In this document: piece by piece, positions 33,693 through 44,949 of the stretch
Numbering within the stretch: the stretch's first letter is position 1
Layout: each line of letters begins with the position of its first letter
Made by a program: the position numbers and the translations under genes
Notes under the pieces: generated by a model
What the model was told of the DNA's origin: nothing
Database searches by the model: none
Seen by the model: the letters and a program-made list of their open reading frames with translations, nothing else
Assembly: GCA_021234155.1 (NCBI GenBank)
Contig: JAJEKV010000020.1
Span: 2,775,275 to 2,839,274, forward strand
Reading direction: 5' to 3'
From: Isoetes taiwanensis
Lineage: Eukaryota; Streptophyta; Lycopodiopsida; Isoetales; Isoetaceae
DNA length: 64,000 bases

Positions 33693-35936
33693 TGTAATCG
33701 ACAGGCCAAGTTGTTTGGGATCAACATGGCTGAAGGCATCTTTCAACCTCCCATGCAAAGGATTCTTTTAACTTGAGTTCCCATGCTCATCTACCTTGTG
33801 GCACTCCATGACATCTTCTTAAAGATCAACCGACGGATGTCCTATTGCTACTTTACCATGACACAAGAGTGTGAGACGAAAGCGAGCTGCCTTGTTTCCA
33901 TGCCTGCCGAGTTTCTACGAAGCTGTCATAAGCCATCCTGCTAAAGCTCATCCGAGATATGGCCTATTGCTCTTGTACCATGACCGTGCATCAGAGCGTG
34001 AAGCCAAGGCTTCATTTAACCCGACCTTCCATGCACAACTACCATGTGTTGCTCCATGAGATGCTTCCACTGTAAAAAGCTCGACGAAGATCTGCCCATT
34101 GTTCCCTTACTATGAGCATGCATCGGAGCACAAGCAAAAGCTCCTTTACCATGAGCATGCATCAGAGCACAAGCACAAGCACAACCAAATCCTTCATTGC
34201 AAACACAAGCTCCAAAGGCACCAAAAAGGATAGTCATCATCATTATTGATGGTATACATACAAATTATTGCATGTTTATACACCCAATAATGGTGGTATC
34301 ACGCACCATTAATTTTATGGCTATAAAAGCAGCTGCATCCGAAGGCAGAAGTCATTCATCTGCCATGGCCTTTATGCCTGCCGTGCTGAGCATATCGAGA
34401 CCATTACTTGCTCCATGACTTACGATGATTTATGTGGATGCACACTCAGAGGAGTCCTCCTTGATGATGAGCTACAAGGAAAAGCTAATGGTCGAGAGAG
34501 AGATTCCCCGGGGCTCCATCGTGTTGTCATCAATCTTGTTTGGCTTCCAGAGCGCCATGCTTATGAGCTGAATGGGCTCTTCTTAGCAGGTCATAATGCT
34601 AGGCCAAAAGTTAGATGCAAAATGAATAGCATAGGTCATTCAAAAATGCACTCCTGACTGGGTCAAAAATAAGTCAATATCCCTGGCAGAGAGCAATTTT
34701 TTCTTTTGCAAGAGACAGAAGCAGAATATCCTAAAAACTCAAGATTTGGCCAGACAGACTGTCACAGTCAGAAAACATGAAGCAGAATATGGCAAATCAA
34801 CTTTTTGATGATCTTCTCTGGTTTTTTGACGTAGTCTACAACTTCTTGTGGTCTGCAGGCAAGGGATGAATGCTTAGTTGATCAGAAATACAGCTATAAA
34901 CTTAAATATGCGATTTTTTGCTTAAGAATGCAAAAATAAGCACGATTACTTTTAACATGCAAGATATGAGTGCTTCTTTTTTATGTTTTTTCTGCTTTTG
35001 TGCTCTTGTCTATATGAACTATTCTTTGCTAATGCACGTAATCTATTTGTAAACACAAAACCCTATAAAAATATGTCCTGAATTTGAAAGTGGAGTGCAA
35101 ATTATAATCAGTTATCTCACCAAAGGTCGTATTTTCATTCATTCCAAAATCACACATTTATAGAACAGATTCCCAAGCTCTGTAGTCTTGGGCAAAGGAT
35201 CTAGTCAGTCTTCAAATCAGCAAATATAATGGTAGCTTCAGGTAATCCATAGATTCTGAGGCTCGGAAGGCAGATTCAAGCATAAATTCTTCAAAACCGG
35301 TCTCAAACTGAGAAGTCTCTGGTTGTGGAAACCAATCAAACAGAGGGTTTATGGTTTTAGAGGTGGTCTGCACATCTGAAGCCGTGAAATAACTCCATTA
35401 CTAGTTCAAGAGAGGCCACCAAGAGCAAGCATTAGTAATCTACTTGGGATTTCAGAACTCACCTTACAGAAATCATCGTGTTGCTTCGAGGTTGCATGAT
35501 CCCGTGAGGATATATGCCCGAGCGCACGAAAAGTAATGGCCGAGCGCCTGAGACAAGCGTCCAAGTGCTTGAGAGGAAGGCCTGTGAAGCGGATGTGTAG
35601 AACACTGTTGCCAAGCGCCTGAGCACTTGAGAGGAAGGCCTCGCTCAGGAATGGATGGAATGCCACCTTCAAATTCCCCATGTTTGAAATTTGAATTGTG
35701 GGAGTATCTCGCTTTCCTTGAGATTTGCTCGTACAAAATTGCCCTGTATTGCGTGGGCTTTTCTGGTTGCCGCATTTGAATTTTTTTGAAGTGCCATGAT
35801 TAGCCTTCGAAACTGGGTCATCATTTCCAATTTGAATTTGAGGCATACCTTGTACCTTGGCCGGAAACTGTCAACTACCTTTTTCGGCAATGGATCCACT
35901 GCGGACCTCAATGCAATAATTATTCAGGCGATTACT
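33693..35936. other. Unassigned DNA with small minisatellites
   Basis: Short repeats occur at 34,109-34,190 (ACCATGAGCATGCATC(G/A)GAG twice) and 35,560-35,645 (CTTGAGAGGAAGGCCT twice). The ORFs (up to 146 residues at 35,406-35,846, minus) show no family signature, and the longest is mostly minisatellite-derived. No gene called. Confidence 0.4.
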
Positions 35937-36780
35937 TTTTTTTTTTTTTTGAAGAACTGTGTCAGCAATATATTAAAAGAATGGTAATGTTACAAAGCAA
36001 GTGAGGAGGAAGGAGAACTGCCCCAAAGAGACAGTGATACCTCGACACTCCACAACAACTGCAACTCTACTGCTGTACAAACTGACCATCACCATCTACC
36101 ACACCCAAGAAGTCCCACCAAATGGAAAACTTCCGCTCTACTAATCCCGGGAACACCAAAAAGCTTTGAAATAGCTTGTACCGAAGTCGAGGAATCGAGA
36201 GGCTGCGCAGTCACTGAATCCCCCGAAAGATCCACAACCGCCGCCTCCTTCCAAATCAACCACACCAACCAACCAAGCCACGGATGCAAGGCTTGCTTGC
36301 CGACGAGCGCCAAACACCGTGATACACATGAAGCAAAGAATTGTTGGCTATTCAATCTCACCAAACAGAGCCCCGACCCAATCCCGGGCAACCCCGCAAA
36401 TGAGGGCATAAAACCGCACAATGCTCCACAGCCTCACGATGAAGGCCACAACAAGGGCAAAGAGGGCTCACACCCGCCTAAAACCGACTCACAAGGACAT
36501 TCACCCCGATCTGGCTGTGGTGCACCACCGCCACATAAGCACCCGAACCTTCGGTGGGGAAGTGAGCTCCATGTCCACGCCCAAACCGAAGCCATCGAGA
36601 ACCCTAAGCTGCAGAGACCACTTGCCCGAAGGGGGGCGAGTGTCATGAATAGCCAACACCCGGTAACAAGACCGCACAAAACAAGAAGATACAACATCTG
36701 GATGAACCTTCCAAACCTGCACCACCACATCACCCTGGGGGACTATAGGTATGTGTAGCGGAATACTCCCCGCCACTTGT
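35937..36780 (-). mobile_element. 5'-truncated LINE, minus strand
   Basis: Begins with a T15 run (poly(A) of the minus strand). Minus-strand reading fragments such as ELTSPPKVRVLMWRW and the following Cys-rich stretch fit the zf-RVT zinc-binding domain at the end of plant LINE ORF2. Later parts are frame-shifted. Its last ~280 bp match 31,070-31,381. Confidence 0.8.
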
Positions 36781-39230
36781 TCACTGCGACGGTTACCTTT
36801 TTTGCTACGATGGTTATTTTATCCGCTGCGACAGCTACTTTTTGTCACATGCATAAAACCGGCTCTTAGAATTGCGGGCGCCTTGTAAGCCCTGCGAGCG
36901 CCTGATCGAAAACGCCAGCGCCAAGCCGCTCCACACTCCAGGGGCGCCTGCACTTTGCGAGCCGATGGTGCCAGGAAAAAGCTCACAAAAGGTACGTTTA
37001 TTGGTTGCTTTGAGTTCAAGGTTTAAGCTTAGTTTGGAGCTGGTAAGCTTGAGTTTTGGCTCTGGAGGATCGCCATGGTGGTCCTCATGGCGATCCTCTA
37101 GAGCTGGCATCAAACATTTGCACTCTTTCACGGTCTTAGAAGAATCGCGCAAGCAATTCCTCTGAAGTCAAATATGTGCCTCAGCCATGTAAAAGGTCAC
37201 CGTTTGCTTTGTGGCTATTCACTAGGATCGTCGTCGCGCTTCCTCTTAGCTCTGCCCGACATTGCCTGCATACCTTAGCCACCTTAAATAATGCATCAGC
37301 CTTATTAATCACACGTACATCATTATGGTGCATTAATTACATCTGCCCGTGTTAATGGCACTTTAACCTATATAATTAGCTCTAATTCTTTACCCGGAGC
37401 AACCAGCGCCCACAACTTTGACGTCGCTATGGCGCGTGGAAAAACTCTTTGTTCCAGTATATTTCTTGCAAATTTCTAGCTATAGCTTAACGCTTAGCAA
37501 ATACCCCCTGTTTAGAGTGCCAATTTGACATCGGTAGGAATGCGATAGCGATCCTCCCAAGCAACATTAATGATACCCAGCAAAGTTGTTGTTCATTGGC
37601 CAGCTCCAAACATTCAAAAAATTAGTGGCTAAACTTAGCTACATGGCAAAATTCTGGCCTTGTTTGGAAAACAACTGGGTAAACTATGGCCCTTTTTTGG
37701 CTTAAAAAAAATAAAATTTTAGCCAAGTCTATTTCACGCCCCACTTCCATTTCGTCCGACTTTAGCTAATCACAAGAAAGTATAACTGCCAAAACTTAGA
37801 AGCTCTTACGTCAAACTTTAGTGTACTTTAGCCAAATTATCCTATAGCCTTTATATTTATTATGGTCGGTTAATATTTAGGTTTTGAATTAGTGCAAAAT
37901 AGTCAAAGGATCGAAGAATTTTTTTTTTATAAAAGTTTAGCCAAACGTAAGAAAGTACAGGTGGCAAAATTCAGAAAGTTTAGCTAAACATTAGAAGCTT
38001 TCATCTCAACTTTTGGCATACTTTAGCCAAGTCTATTTCCTTTGAATATAAAAGTTCCTTAATTTTTTCCCTGGCTCCAGGATCGCGGTCGCGATCCCTC
38101 TATGCTGGGCCATAACTCAAGGGTAGTTACAGGCTACTCCTTTGGAGTTCGAGGCAGAATGCTATCCAAACTCTTGGCCATCTTCTAAAAGTAACATGGA
38201 TTCCCGGGGTTTTTTCCTCTTCCTCTCTGGCCACATGTAGCCTAGTTGCTTACTAGGCTCCTTTTTCCAATGAGTGGCGAAATCAAGGTTGGGAATTCAC
38301 GTTTCTTTTAATCTGATGTTACCAGAGTTTCTATGGTTCCATTGCTCTGCTTGTCTATGGGGCAGCTCTGAGGGGTCACGGTCGCGATCCTACAGAGTCT
38401 GGACTGAGATCCTCTTCACCAGTTGAAACCCACGGATGCCTAATCCTCGGCCATCCCTTGTAGTGTAATGCACAATCACAATAATTATAACTGGGGCACA
38501 GTTGTGGGTACTGGAACTGCGCCTTGCCTCTGTATGAGATGGCCGAAGTCTCATCATTAAAACTTCCACAAGTGGAGAGGACGTCATTGCCCTCTCGGTT
38601 TGCCGACTCATCCTCCTAGCTTCATTCGAGCAGGCAACGAGGATTGTTGTGGGCAAGATCGTAACAGACAGAATATTAATTTTCTATGCTTTGCGTAGGA
38701 AACACGAGCATCTCCGAACATCTCAAGTGTGGCATCGTCAAACAGCATAGAAGAAGAGGTGGTGGACAAGGGCCTGGAAATATTTCTCCTCGTGCAACAG
38801 CGTCTGGTTGATAACATTGAACGGGAGTTCAATGCCCCCACCCGTTCAATGTCCCCACAGAAGCAACATACGCGAGAATGAGCTTCTCAAGAATTGTTGC
38901 CAATGCAGGGTGGGCGAGGAGTCTAATGGCTGAGATATAGCTATTGTTATCTATGTTGTTGGCCTATCGAGTTACAGACCGCTGGACGTGATGCTTCATG
39001 CACGCGCTCTGCATTGGTCATTGTTTCTAATTTGTATCTGTTTCGCCATGGACCTAAGAGTGGTCTGTTACGACATGAACTCAAATTATAATGAATGTGG
39101 CAACAATTGTTGTCGTCAAATTCTTTCAACCACAAATACAATACTGCATCAAAATCGTATTAAAATCTTATTTCCAACCTCTAGGTGAGTACCCTCTCAC
39201 AATACAAAGAGGATTTGCAAACTATCATGG
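36781..39230. other. Unassigned DNA with inverted and direct repeats
   Basis: A strong inverted repeat GGATCGCCAT/ATGGCGATCC lies at 37,068-37,098. GGTCGCGATCC occurs near 38,088 and 38,379, and related GCGATCCTC near 37,547. A ~65-bp stretch repeats at 37,780-37,850 and 37,975-38,042 (TTTAGCTAA..., TACTTTAGCCAA). No gene recognised. Confidence 0.45.
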
Positions 39231-39267
39231 TCTTGTTGGGGATGTTGTCACGTCATCATGAAAAAAA

Positions 39268-39333
39268 AGGACCCTAAAATTATAGGGCCAAACAGCAAGT
39301 TACCCTAAAATTATAGGGCCAAACAGCAAGTTT
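39268..39333. repeat. Two 33-bp direct repeats
   Basis: CCCTAAAATTATAGGGCCAA followed by ACAGCAAGTT occurs twice back to back. Each carries a small palindrome (CCCTAAAATTATAGGG). It immediately precedes the 180-codon ORF. Confidence 0.85.
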
Positions 39334-39338
39334 TTTCA

Positions 39339-39881
39339 ATGCGAAAAACACAGTCGAGATTCAGTCGATTCAATCCGTCGGCCCCTGCCTCCGTCCCCTG
39401 CTTCCGTCGGCCCCTGCTGTCCCCTTCTAACCGATGCCGCCAATATTTCCGGCCGATAAATGCCGGAAAAGCAAAAAAAAGGACAAAATTTCAGGGTCCA
39501 TTTTTTTCGTTGGTGAATTTCGGCGACCTCGAAATTTCACACGTCACCTCGAACGAGGTCGCCGAAACTACACCTTCCAAAATGCCCAGCGGATGGCCAC
39601 CCTTCCCTAGCCGGATGGCTAGCCCGAGCAAATTTATGTTGCTTGTTGGTTCAACTTGTAACTCATGCCTCCTGAACACAAAAGGCAACGACCTCCACGG
39701 CTCCACCTGCTCTAAAATGGCATCGTTCATTCCATTCAAGATGTCTGTGGAGAAACAGCAGCAGCCCGATAAGAAATCCCCTTCTACAAAAAATGCAACA
39801 AGACTTAAAAAACAGCCCGCATCAAGATTCCCCCACAAGAAACCCATATCATTTTTCAAAGGCAGCCCCTGCTTATCCTGA
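39339..39881 (+). CDS. Hypothetical 180-residue ORF
   Basis: Open from MRKTQSRFSRFNPSA to FKGSPCLS. Basic and Ser/Pro/Lys-rich, with no recognised domain or membrane segment. A 122-codon ORF lies on the opposite strand, so the open frame may be chance. It follows a 33-bp tandem repeat and ends 0.2 kb from the 3' end of the convergent PPR gene. I do not recognise it and doubt that it is expressed. Confidence 0.2.
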   Translation: MRKTQSRFSRFNPSAPASVPCFRRPLLSPSNRCRQYFRPINAGKAKKRTKFQGPFFSLVNFGDLEISHVTSNEVAETTPSKMPSGWPPFPSRMASPSKFMLLVGSTCNSCLLNTKGNDLHGSTCSKMASFIPFKMSVEKQQQPDKKSPSTKNATRLKKQPASRFPHKKPISFFKGSPCLS

Positions 39882-40089
39882 ACTTATATGGAAGGCTTTA
39901 TTTCCTTACCAATTTATTTAAATTTCCAATGTTATCGACTATTGAGTTCGAATTCTTGAATGGTTGAGATGGTGATATCTCTGTATATACCATACGTATA
40001 GTGCACTACGCTCCATAGTCTTTCCAGAAAAACTTAGGGACTTGTCAATCCTGGAATGGGTCTTAAATCTCCCCACCAAAGACTTATCT

Positions 40090-43000
40090 TTATCCTTCTT
40101 CCTTAAACCAAGAAGTTTCCTTATCCATGGCAAATTCCCCTACTCTGGATGAGCTACCAGCATTCGTGGTATTTGCCATAAGCACATATGAAGCAGCATC
40201 TACTGAATTAGCCTGAACCAGCTTCTGAAAGCATTTCAGACCCAGCTCTGCCTCTGCATATGTATTGCACGAACTGAGCAAAGCTGTCCATGCTTCTGCA
40301 GACACAGGCATAGATATAACCAATTTTTCTGCTTCATACAGCTGCCCCGATCGTGCAAGTAGATCAACCATGCAAGTATAGTGATCTATTGTTGGAACAA
40401 TACCATACTTCCTCTGCATTATCATGAAATACTCGCGACCTTCCATCACCAGGCCTGCTCGGCTGCACGCACTGAAGAGACAGGTGAATGTAATAACATC
40501 TGGAGTCACAGCAAGTTCTTGCATGTCTTCAAAACATTGTAGCGCCATGCCACCATGATAGTTTATACCATATCCTCTTATCATTGCTGTCCATGACATC
40601 GTGTCTCTGGCTGTGAGGTTATCAAAAACTTGTCTTGCCTCAGAAAGTGAGCCACCTTTAGCATACATGTCTATCAAAGTTGGACCAATGTGAACTTCTC
40701 TGTCAACACCACCTTCTGTGACCTCTATGTGTAGATCTCGACCTTTATCAATACTTCCAATGCTCCCACAAGCTTTCAAGGTGCAAAGCAAGGTAATAGC
40801 ATCTGGCATCCGCCCTTCTAGTTGCATCTGTTCAGCACATTTTAATGCTTCATGTCCAGACCGATGTTCGACATACCCTGCAAGCAGTGCAGTCCAAGCC
40901 ACACAATCTTGAACTGGCAGTCTATCAAAAACTCCCTGTGCCTCTACGAGTGAGCCACAATTAGTATACATGCTGACCAAAGAATTTCCAACAAAAGGAT
41001 CTTGTTCAAGCATCCCTTGTGAAATTTCAGCATGGAGCTCCCGACCCTTGTGTATATTTCCTATGGTGCAACATGCCTTCAAACTGCAGGCAAATGTCAC
41101 AGGATCAGGCAACATGCCTTCTAACTGCATCTGCTCATAACATTTGAGAGCCATCAGTTCAAGGTCATTTTCACTGTACGCTTCAATAAGTACATTCCAT
41201 GACACAGTGTCCTGAATTGGCATGCTGTCAAAAGTCTGAAGTGCATCCAGAAGTGAACCACATTTTATGTACATGGCAACCAATGAGTTGCCAACAGATA
41301 AATCATTACCATATCCACCTTGCAGAACCTCTGCATGTATTTTCCGACCCTTAACTAAGGCTCCTATGCTACCACAAGCCTTAAGGATGCAGACAAAAGT
41401 AACAGCATTCGGATACAAACCCTCCTCTTGCATACGTTCAAAAACTTTCAATGCATCCTGGCCACACCCAGCATTGGCATATCCAGCAATTAATGTACTC
41501 CAGCATGCGACATCTTGCACTGACAGCTTCTTGAAAACATCTTTTGCTTCTTTCAGTGAACCACATTTTACATACATATCCACCAATGCGTTGCCAACAG
41601 GATTATCTCTTTCAAATCCCATTTGCACAACCAAACAGTGTAGTTCTCTACCCCTCCCTATGGAAGATAACATGCCACAAGCCCTCAAGGCGCAAGAGAA
41701 AGTGACAGCATTAGGTGATACACCCTCAATACCCATTTGTTCAAAAAGTTTCAATCCTTCCTGGCCAAGCCCATTTCCAACATATTCCTCGATCAAACCA
41801 GTCCAAGACACCACGTTTCGAACCAACAGTCTATCGAAGACTTCGCTTGCCTCTCGAAGCAAACCACATTTGCCATACATATTGATCAAACTGCTGGCAA
41901 CAACAACACAGCTTTCACATCCCCTTTGAAATGCCTCAGAGTGTAATTTTCGACCCTTCTCCACAAATCGTAAAATGCCGCAAGCTCTAAGGCAAGATGC
42001 CAGTGTAATGTCATCTGGAAATACTCCTTTCAGCTTCATCTCTTCAGTACAATTTAATGCCTCCTGAAAGAACCCGTGTTCAACATATCCTGCAATTAGC
42101 ACATTCCAGGACACAACATCCTGAACTAGCAGGTTATTGAACACTTCCTGAGCCTCCAAAATAGAAGCACATTTGGCATACATATCAATTAAAGTGTTAC
42201 CAATAAAGATATCATTCACCAGTCCATTCTGTATGACTTCAGTATGCATTTCTCGACCCCTATCTATAGCTTGTGTATTTCTACAAGCTTTAAAGGTCGA
42301 AACAAAGGTAAGAGGATTTGGAGATATGCCATCCAATTGCATCCGTTCAAAGTAACTTAGTGCTTCCCTATTAAGCTCGTTCTCAGCACATCCCACAACT
42401 AGCGCATTCCATGAATTAGCATCTTGGACAGGCAGTTTGTTGAAAACTTCCAATCCCTCCAGTACTGAGTTACACTTCACATACATGTCTACTAAGTCAT
42501 TGCCAACTAATTGTGCTCTTCCAAACCCAGTCTTGGCATGTACTTTTCTACCTTTGTCTATGGCCCTTATTCTGCCACAGATTCTCAAGATGTGCATAAA
42601 GGTAGCAGCATTTGGAGATATACAGTCCACTTGCATCTGTTCAAACAATGTAAGTGCTTCCAGATCAAGCCTGCTTTCTGAATAACCTGAAATTAATGTA
42701 TTCCATGACGAAGCATCCTGAAATGGAAGCCTGTCAAAGGCACAATTTGCCTCCACTATCGAGTGAAGCTTGATATACATGTTAATCACGGCATTCCCAA
42801 CAACATTATTTCCTTCAAAATACTCAATCGGGATTTCCTTGTGTATTATCCGGCCCCTGTTTAGGGCCCCTATGTTGCTACATGCTTTCAAACAACAAAC
42901 GTATGTGAAAGCATTTGGAATGAACCCTTCCATTTGCATCTCCATAAAACAAATCAGAGCTTCTTCTTCAAGTCCATGTTGCACAAATCCAGAAAGCAAT

Positions 43001-44445
43001 ATGTTCCAGGACACAACATCTTGAACCGGCAACTCAGAAAAGACCTTTGATGCCTCTGTCAATGAAGCACATTTCGAGTACATGTCAATCAAGCTATTTC
43101 CCACAAAAAGGTCTGTCTGAAACCCTTTTTGAACAAGCTCAGAATGTGTTTCTCGGCCTTTAGCTATAATAGCCAAGCTGGCACAAGCTTTGAGAATGTA
43201 TACAAATGTCACTACATTTGGAGTCATGCCTTCATGTTGCATGGAATTAAAACACTTCAATGCTTCCTTGCCATTACCACTTTCAGCATATCCTGATATA
43301 AGTGACGTCCAAGACACTATGTCTCGAACATGTAACTTGTCAAATGCCTCCTGTGCTTCTGCAAGTGATCCACATTTAGCATACATGTAGACTAATATGT
43401 TGCCGACGAATGGTTCTCTAATACAGTCAGTGAACGAAATCTGATTATGGATCTCTCGTCCCTTGTCTAAGGCTCCAACATTGGCACATGCTTTCAAGGC
43501 GCTGATAAATGTAACAACATTTGGATGTACACCCTTTAGCTGCATCAATTCATATAATTTGAGTGCCTCGGGCTCAGACTTATTTTCAACATATCCTGTA
43601 ATTAATGTGTTCCATGAAACTACATCTCGAACTGGCAAATTACAAAACACCTCCCTTGCCTCTACCATTGACCCACATTTTGCATACATCCCAAGCAATG
43701 CATTGCCAATAAAGTTATCTTTTTCAAGACCTTTTCTCGAAATCACAGTGTGTATCTCTCTGCCCATATCTATGGCTCCGATGCTGCAACAGGCTTTCAG
43801 AACGCAAATCAAAGTAACAGAATCTGGAGACATTCCTTTGAACTCCATCTGCTGATAACACTCCAGTGCTTCATGACCATGTCCATGTTCAGCATATCCA
43901 GAAATCAATGCAGTCCAAGATACAACATCACAAACTGGCATCATATCAAAGACTTTCCGTGCTTTTGTAAGAGAGCCACATTTCACATACAAGTCAATCA
44001 AAGCACTACCGACAAAGAGATCTTTCTCAAGTCCATTTCCTTTGACTTCAAGGTGAATCTGTAAACCCGCATCTTCATCCCTCAGCTTTGCACAAGCTTT
44101 CAATAAAACTGCAAAGATGCGACTGCTCGGTTGCACACTCTCCCCTTTCATTTTCTTATGTAGGGCAAATGCATGTTGTGATTGTCCATTTGCAACATAC
44201 CCTGATATTATTGAAGCCCACGAATGCTGATTCCGCTGGAATAACTTATTAAAAGCGTTCTCAGCGTCAACTATACTCCCACACTCCACAAACATGGGCA
44301 CAATGTAGTTTCCAACAGACATTTGAATGTCCATTCCGCTACTGCAAACAAGAGCATACAAATGCTTGGCATCTTTCAGGTTCTTCCTTTTCCTACAACT
44401 CTGTAAGAAGCAAGTGATATCTGAAAATAATGACTGCTCAGCCAT
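40090..44445 (-). CDS. Giant PLS-class pentatricopeptide repeat protein
   Basis: Intact, intronless ORF of 1,451 residues. PPR proteins bind organellar RNA one base per repeat and guide editing, splicing or stability. About 13 tandem P-L-S triplets of roughly 100 residues are visible, each marked by an (N/S)xL(I/V)DMY(A/V)KCGS-like segment (SALIDLYVKCGS, NALLGMYAKCGS, NSLIDMYSKCAS ... PTLIDMYAKGGS) and a VVSWNxLIxGY segment. The C-terminus has an E-like stretch (TIDHYTCMVDLLARSGQL, AEAWTALLSSC) but no DYW deaminase domain. E+ appears replaced by a short unrelated tail ending SWFKEEG. Most PLS proteins are 500-900 residues. The N-terminus (MAEQSLFSDITCFLQSCRKR) is not a clear transit peptide, so an upstream exon or another start is possible. 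Confidence 0.93.
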   Translation of the reverse strand: MAEQSLFSDITCFLQSCRKRKNLKDAKHLYALVCSSGMDIQMSVGNYIVPMFVECGSIVDAENAFNKLFQRNQHSWASIISGYVANGQSQHAFALHKKMKGESVQPSSRIFAVLLKACAKLRDEDAGLQIHLEVKGNGLEKDLFVGSALIDLYVKCGSLTKARKVFDMMPVCDVVSWTALISGYAEHGHGHEALECYQQMEFKGMSPDSVTLICVLKACCSIGAIDMGREIHTVISRKGLEKDNFIGNALLGMYAKCGSMVEAREVFCNLPVRDVVSWNTLITGYVENKSEPEALKLYELMQLKGVHPNVVTFISALKACANVGALDKGREIHNQISFTDCIREPFVGNILVYMYAKCGSLAEAQEAFDKLHVRDIVSWTSLISGYAESGNGKEALKCFNSMQHEGMTPNVVTFVYILKACASLAIIAKGRETHSELVQKGFQTDLFVGNSLIDMYSKCASLTEASKVFSELPVQDVVSWNILLSGFVQHGLEEEALICFMEMQMEGFIPNAFTYVCCLKACSNIGALNRGRIIHKEIPIEYFEGNNVVGNAVINMYIKLHSIVEANCAFDRLPFQDASSWNTLISGYSESRLDLEALTLFEQMQVDCISPNAATFMHILRICGRIRAIDKGRKVHAKTGFGRAQLVGNDLVDMYVKCNSVLEGLEVFNKLPVQDANSWNALVVGCAENELNREALSYFERMQLDGISPNPLTFVSTFKACRNTQAIDRGREMHTEVIQNGLVNDIFIGNTLIDMYAKCASILEAQEVFNNLLVQDVVSWNVLIAGYVEHGFFQEALNCTEEMKLKGVFPDDITLASCLRACGILRFVEKGRKLHSEAFQRGCESCVVVASSLINMYGKCGLLREASEVFDRLLVRNVVSWTGLIEEYVGNGLGQEGLKLFEQMGIEGVSPNAVTFSCALRACGMLSSIGRGRELHCLVVQMGFERDNPVGNALVDMYVKCGSLKEAKDVFKKLSVQDVACWSTLIAGYANAGCGQDALKVFERMQEEGLYPNAVTFVCILKACGSIGALVKGRKIHAEVLQGGYGNDLSVGNSLVAMYIKCGSLLDALQTFDSMPIQDTVSWNVLIEAYSENDLELMALKCYEQMQLEGMLPDPVTFACSLKACCTIGNIHKGRELHAEISQGMLEQDPFVGNSLVSMYTNCGSLVEAQGVFDRLPVQDCVAWTALLAGYVEHRSGHEALKCAEQMQLEGRMPDAITLLCTLKACGSIGSIDKGRDLHIEVTEGGVDREVHIGPTLIDMYAKGGSLSEARQVFDNLTARDTMSWTAMIRGYGINYHGGMALQCFEDMQELAVTPDVITFTCLFSACSRAGLVMEGREYFMIMQRKYGIVPTIDHYTCMVDLLARSGQLYEAEKLVISMPVSAEAWTALLSSCNTYAEAELGLKCFQKLVQANSVDAASYVLMANTTNAGSSSRVGEFAMDKETSWFKEEG

Positions 44446-44949
44446 AATGTAATTCCTTAAGCCGACTGGCTAAATTCTTACTTCCACTTCCATCTCCATT
44501 TCTTTTTTCCACGTTGTGCATGATCTTTCCACATTGTGAAAATCGTATTGGTGTGCATTTGAAACTCATTCCGATTTCTTTGCATCATAAGGTTGGGAGA
44601 AATCCACAGACCCTACGAAAGCACAGTGGATCCTCCATAAGCAGTATATGCAGTTCGGATGCAAGAGCCCAACTATTTGAACTGCTCTATGTAATTCCAT
44701 ACCGAGTAATGCTGCCACTCTCATTAAGCAATGAAACTGTACACAAAATGTAATAAGGCCAAAATCTTTAAGGCCTGTGGTTCCGTTGCTACATAAGTTA
44801 AGACAACGACCTTCCCCCTTCTACTGTGAAACATAACACCGTGGATTTGAAAAAAGAATTCTACCTCTTTGCTTGACGGCCCAGAATTGGACTGTGGCAG
44901 CACTCTCAGTGGCGGGTAATCGTGTAAATTTGAAAGCTTGCCCTAAAAC
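44446..44949. other. Upstream flank of the PPR gene
   Basis: It should hold the PPR promoter on the minus strand; no clear TATA box is seen. Nothing else recognised. Confidence 0.4.

Noticed and set aside
35406-35846. 146-codon minus-strand gene
   Set aside because: No domain; half is made of repeated CTTGAGAGGAAGGCCT minisatellite, and another frame on the same strand is also open.
36872-37165. 97-codon ORFs on both strands with hairpin GGATCGCCAT
   Set aside because: Both strands are open over GC-rich repeat sequence; no signature supports either.
40718-44064. Plus-strand ORFs opposite the PPR gene (up to 220 codons)
   Set aside because: They are antisense shadows of the regular PPR repeat coding sequence.
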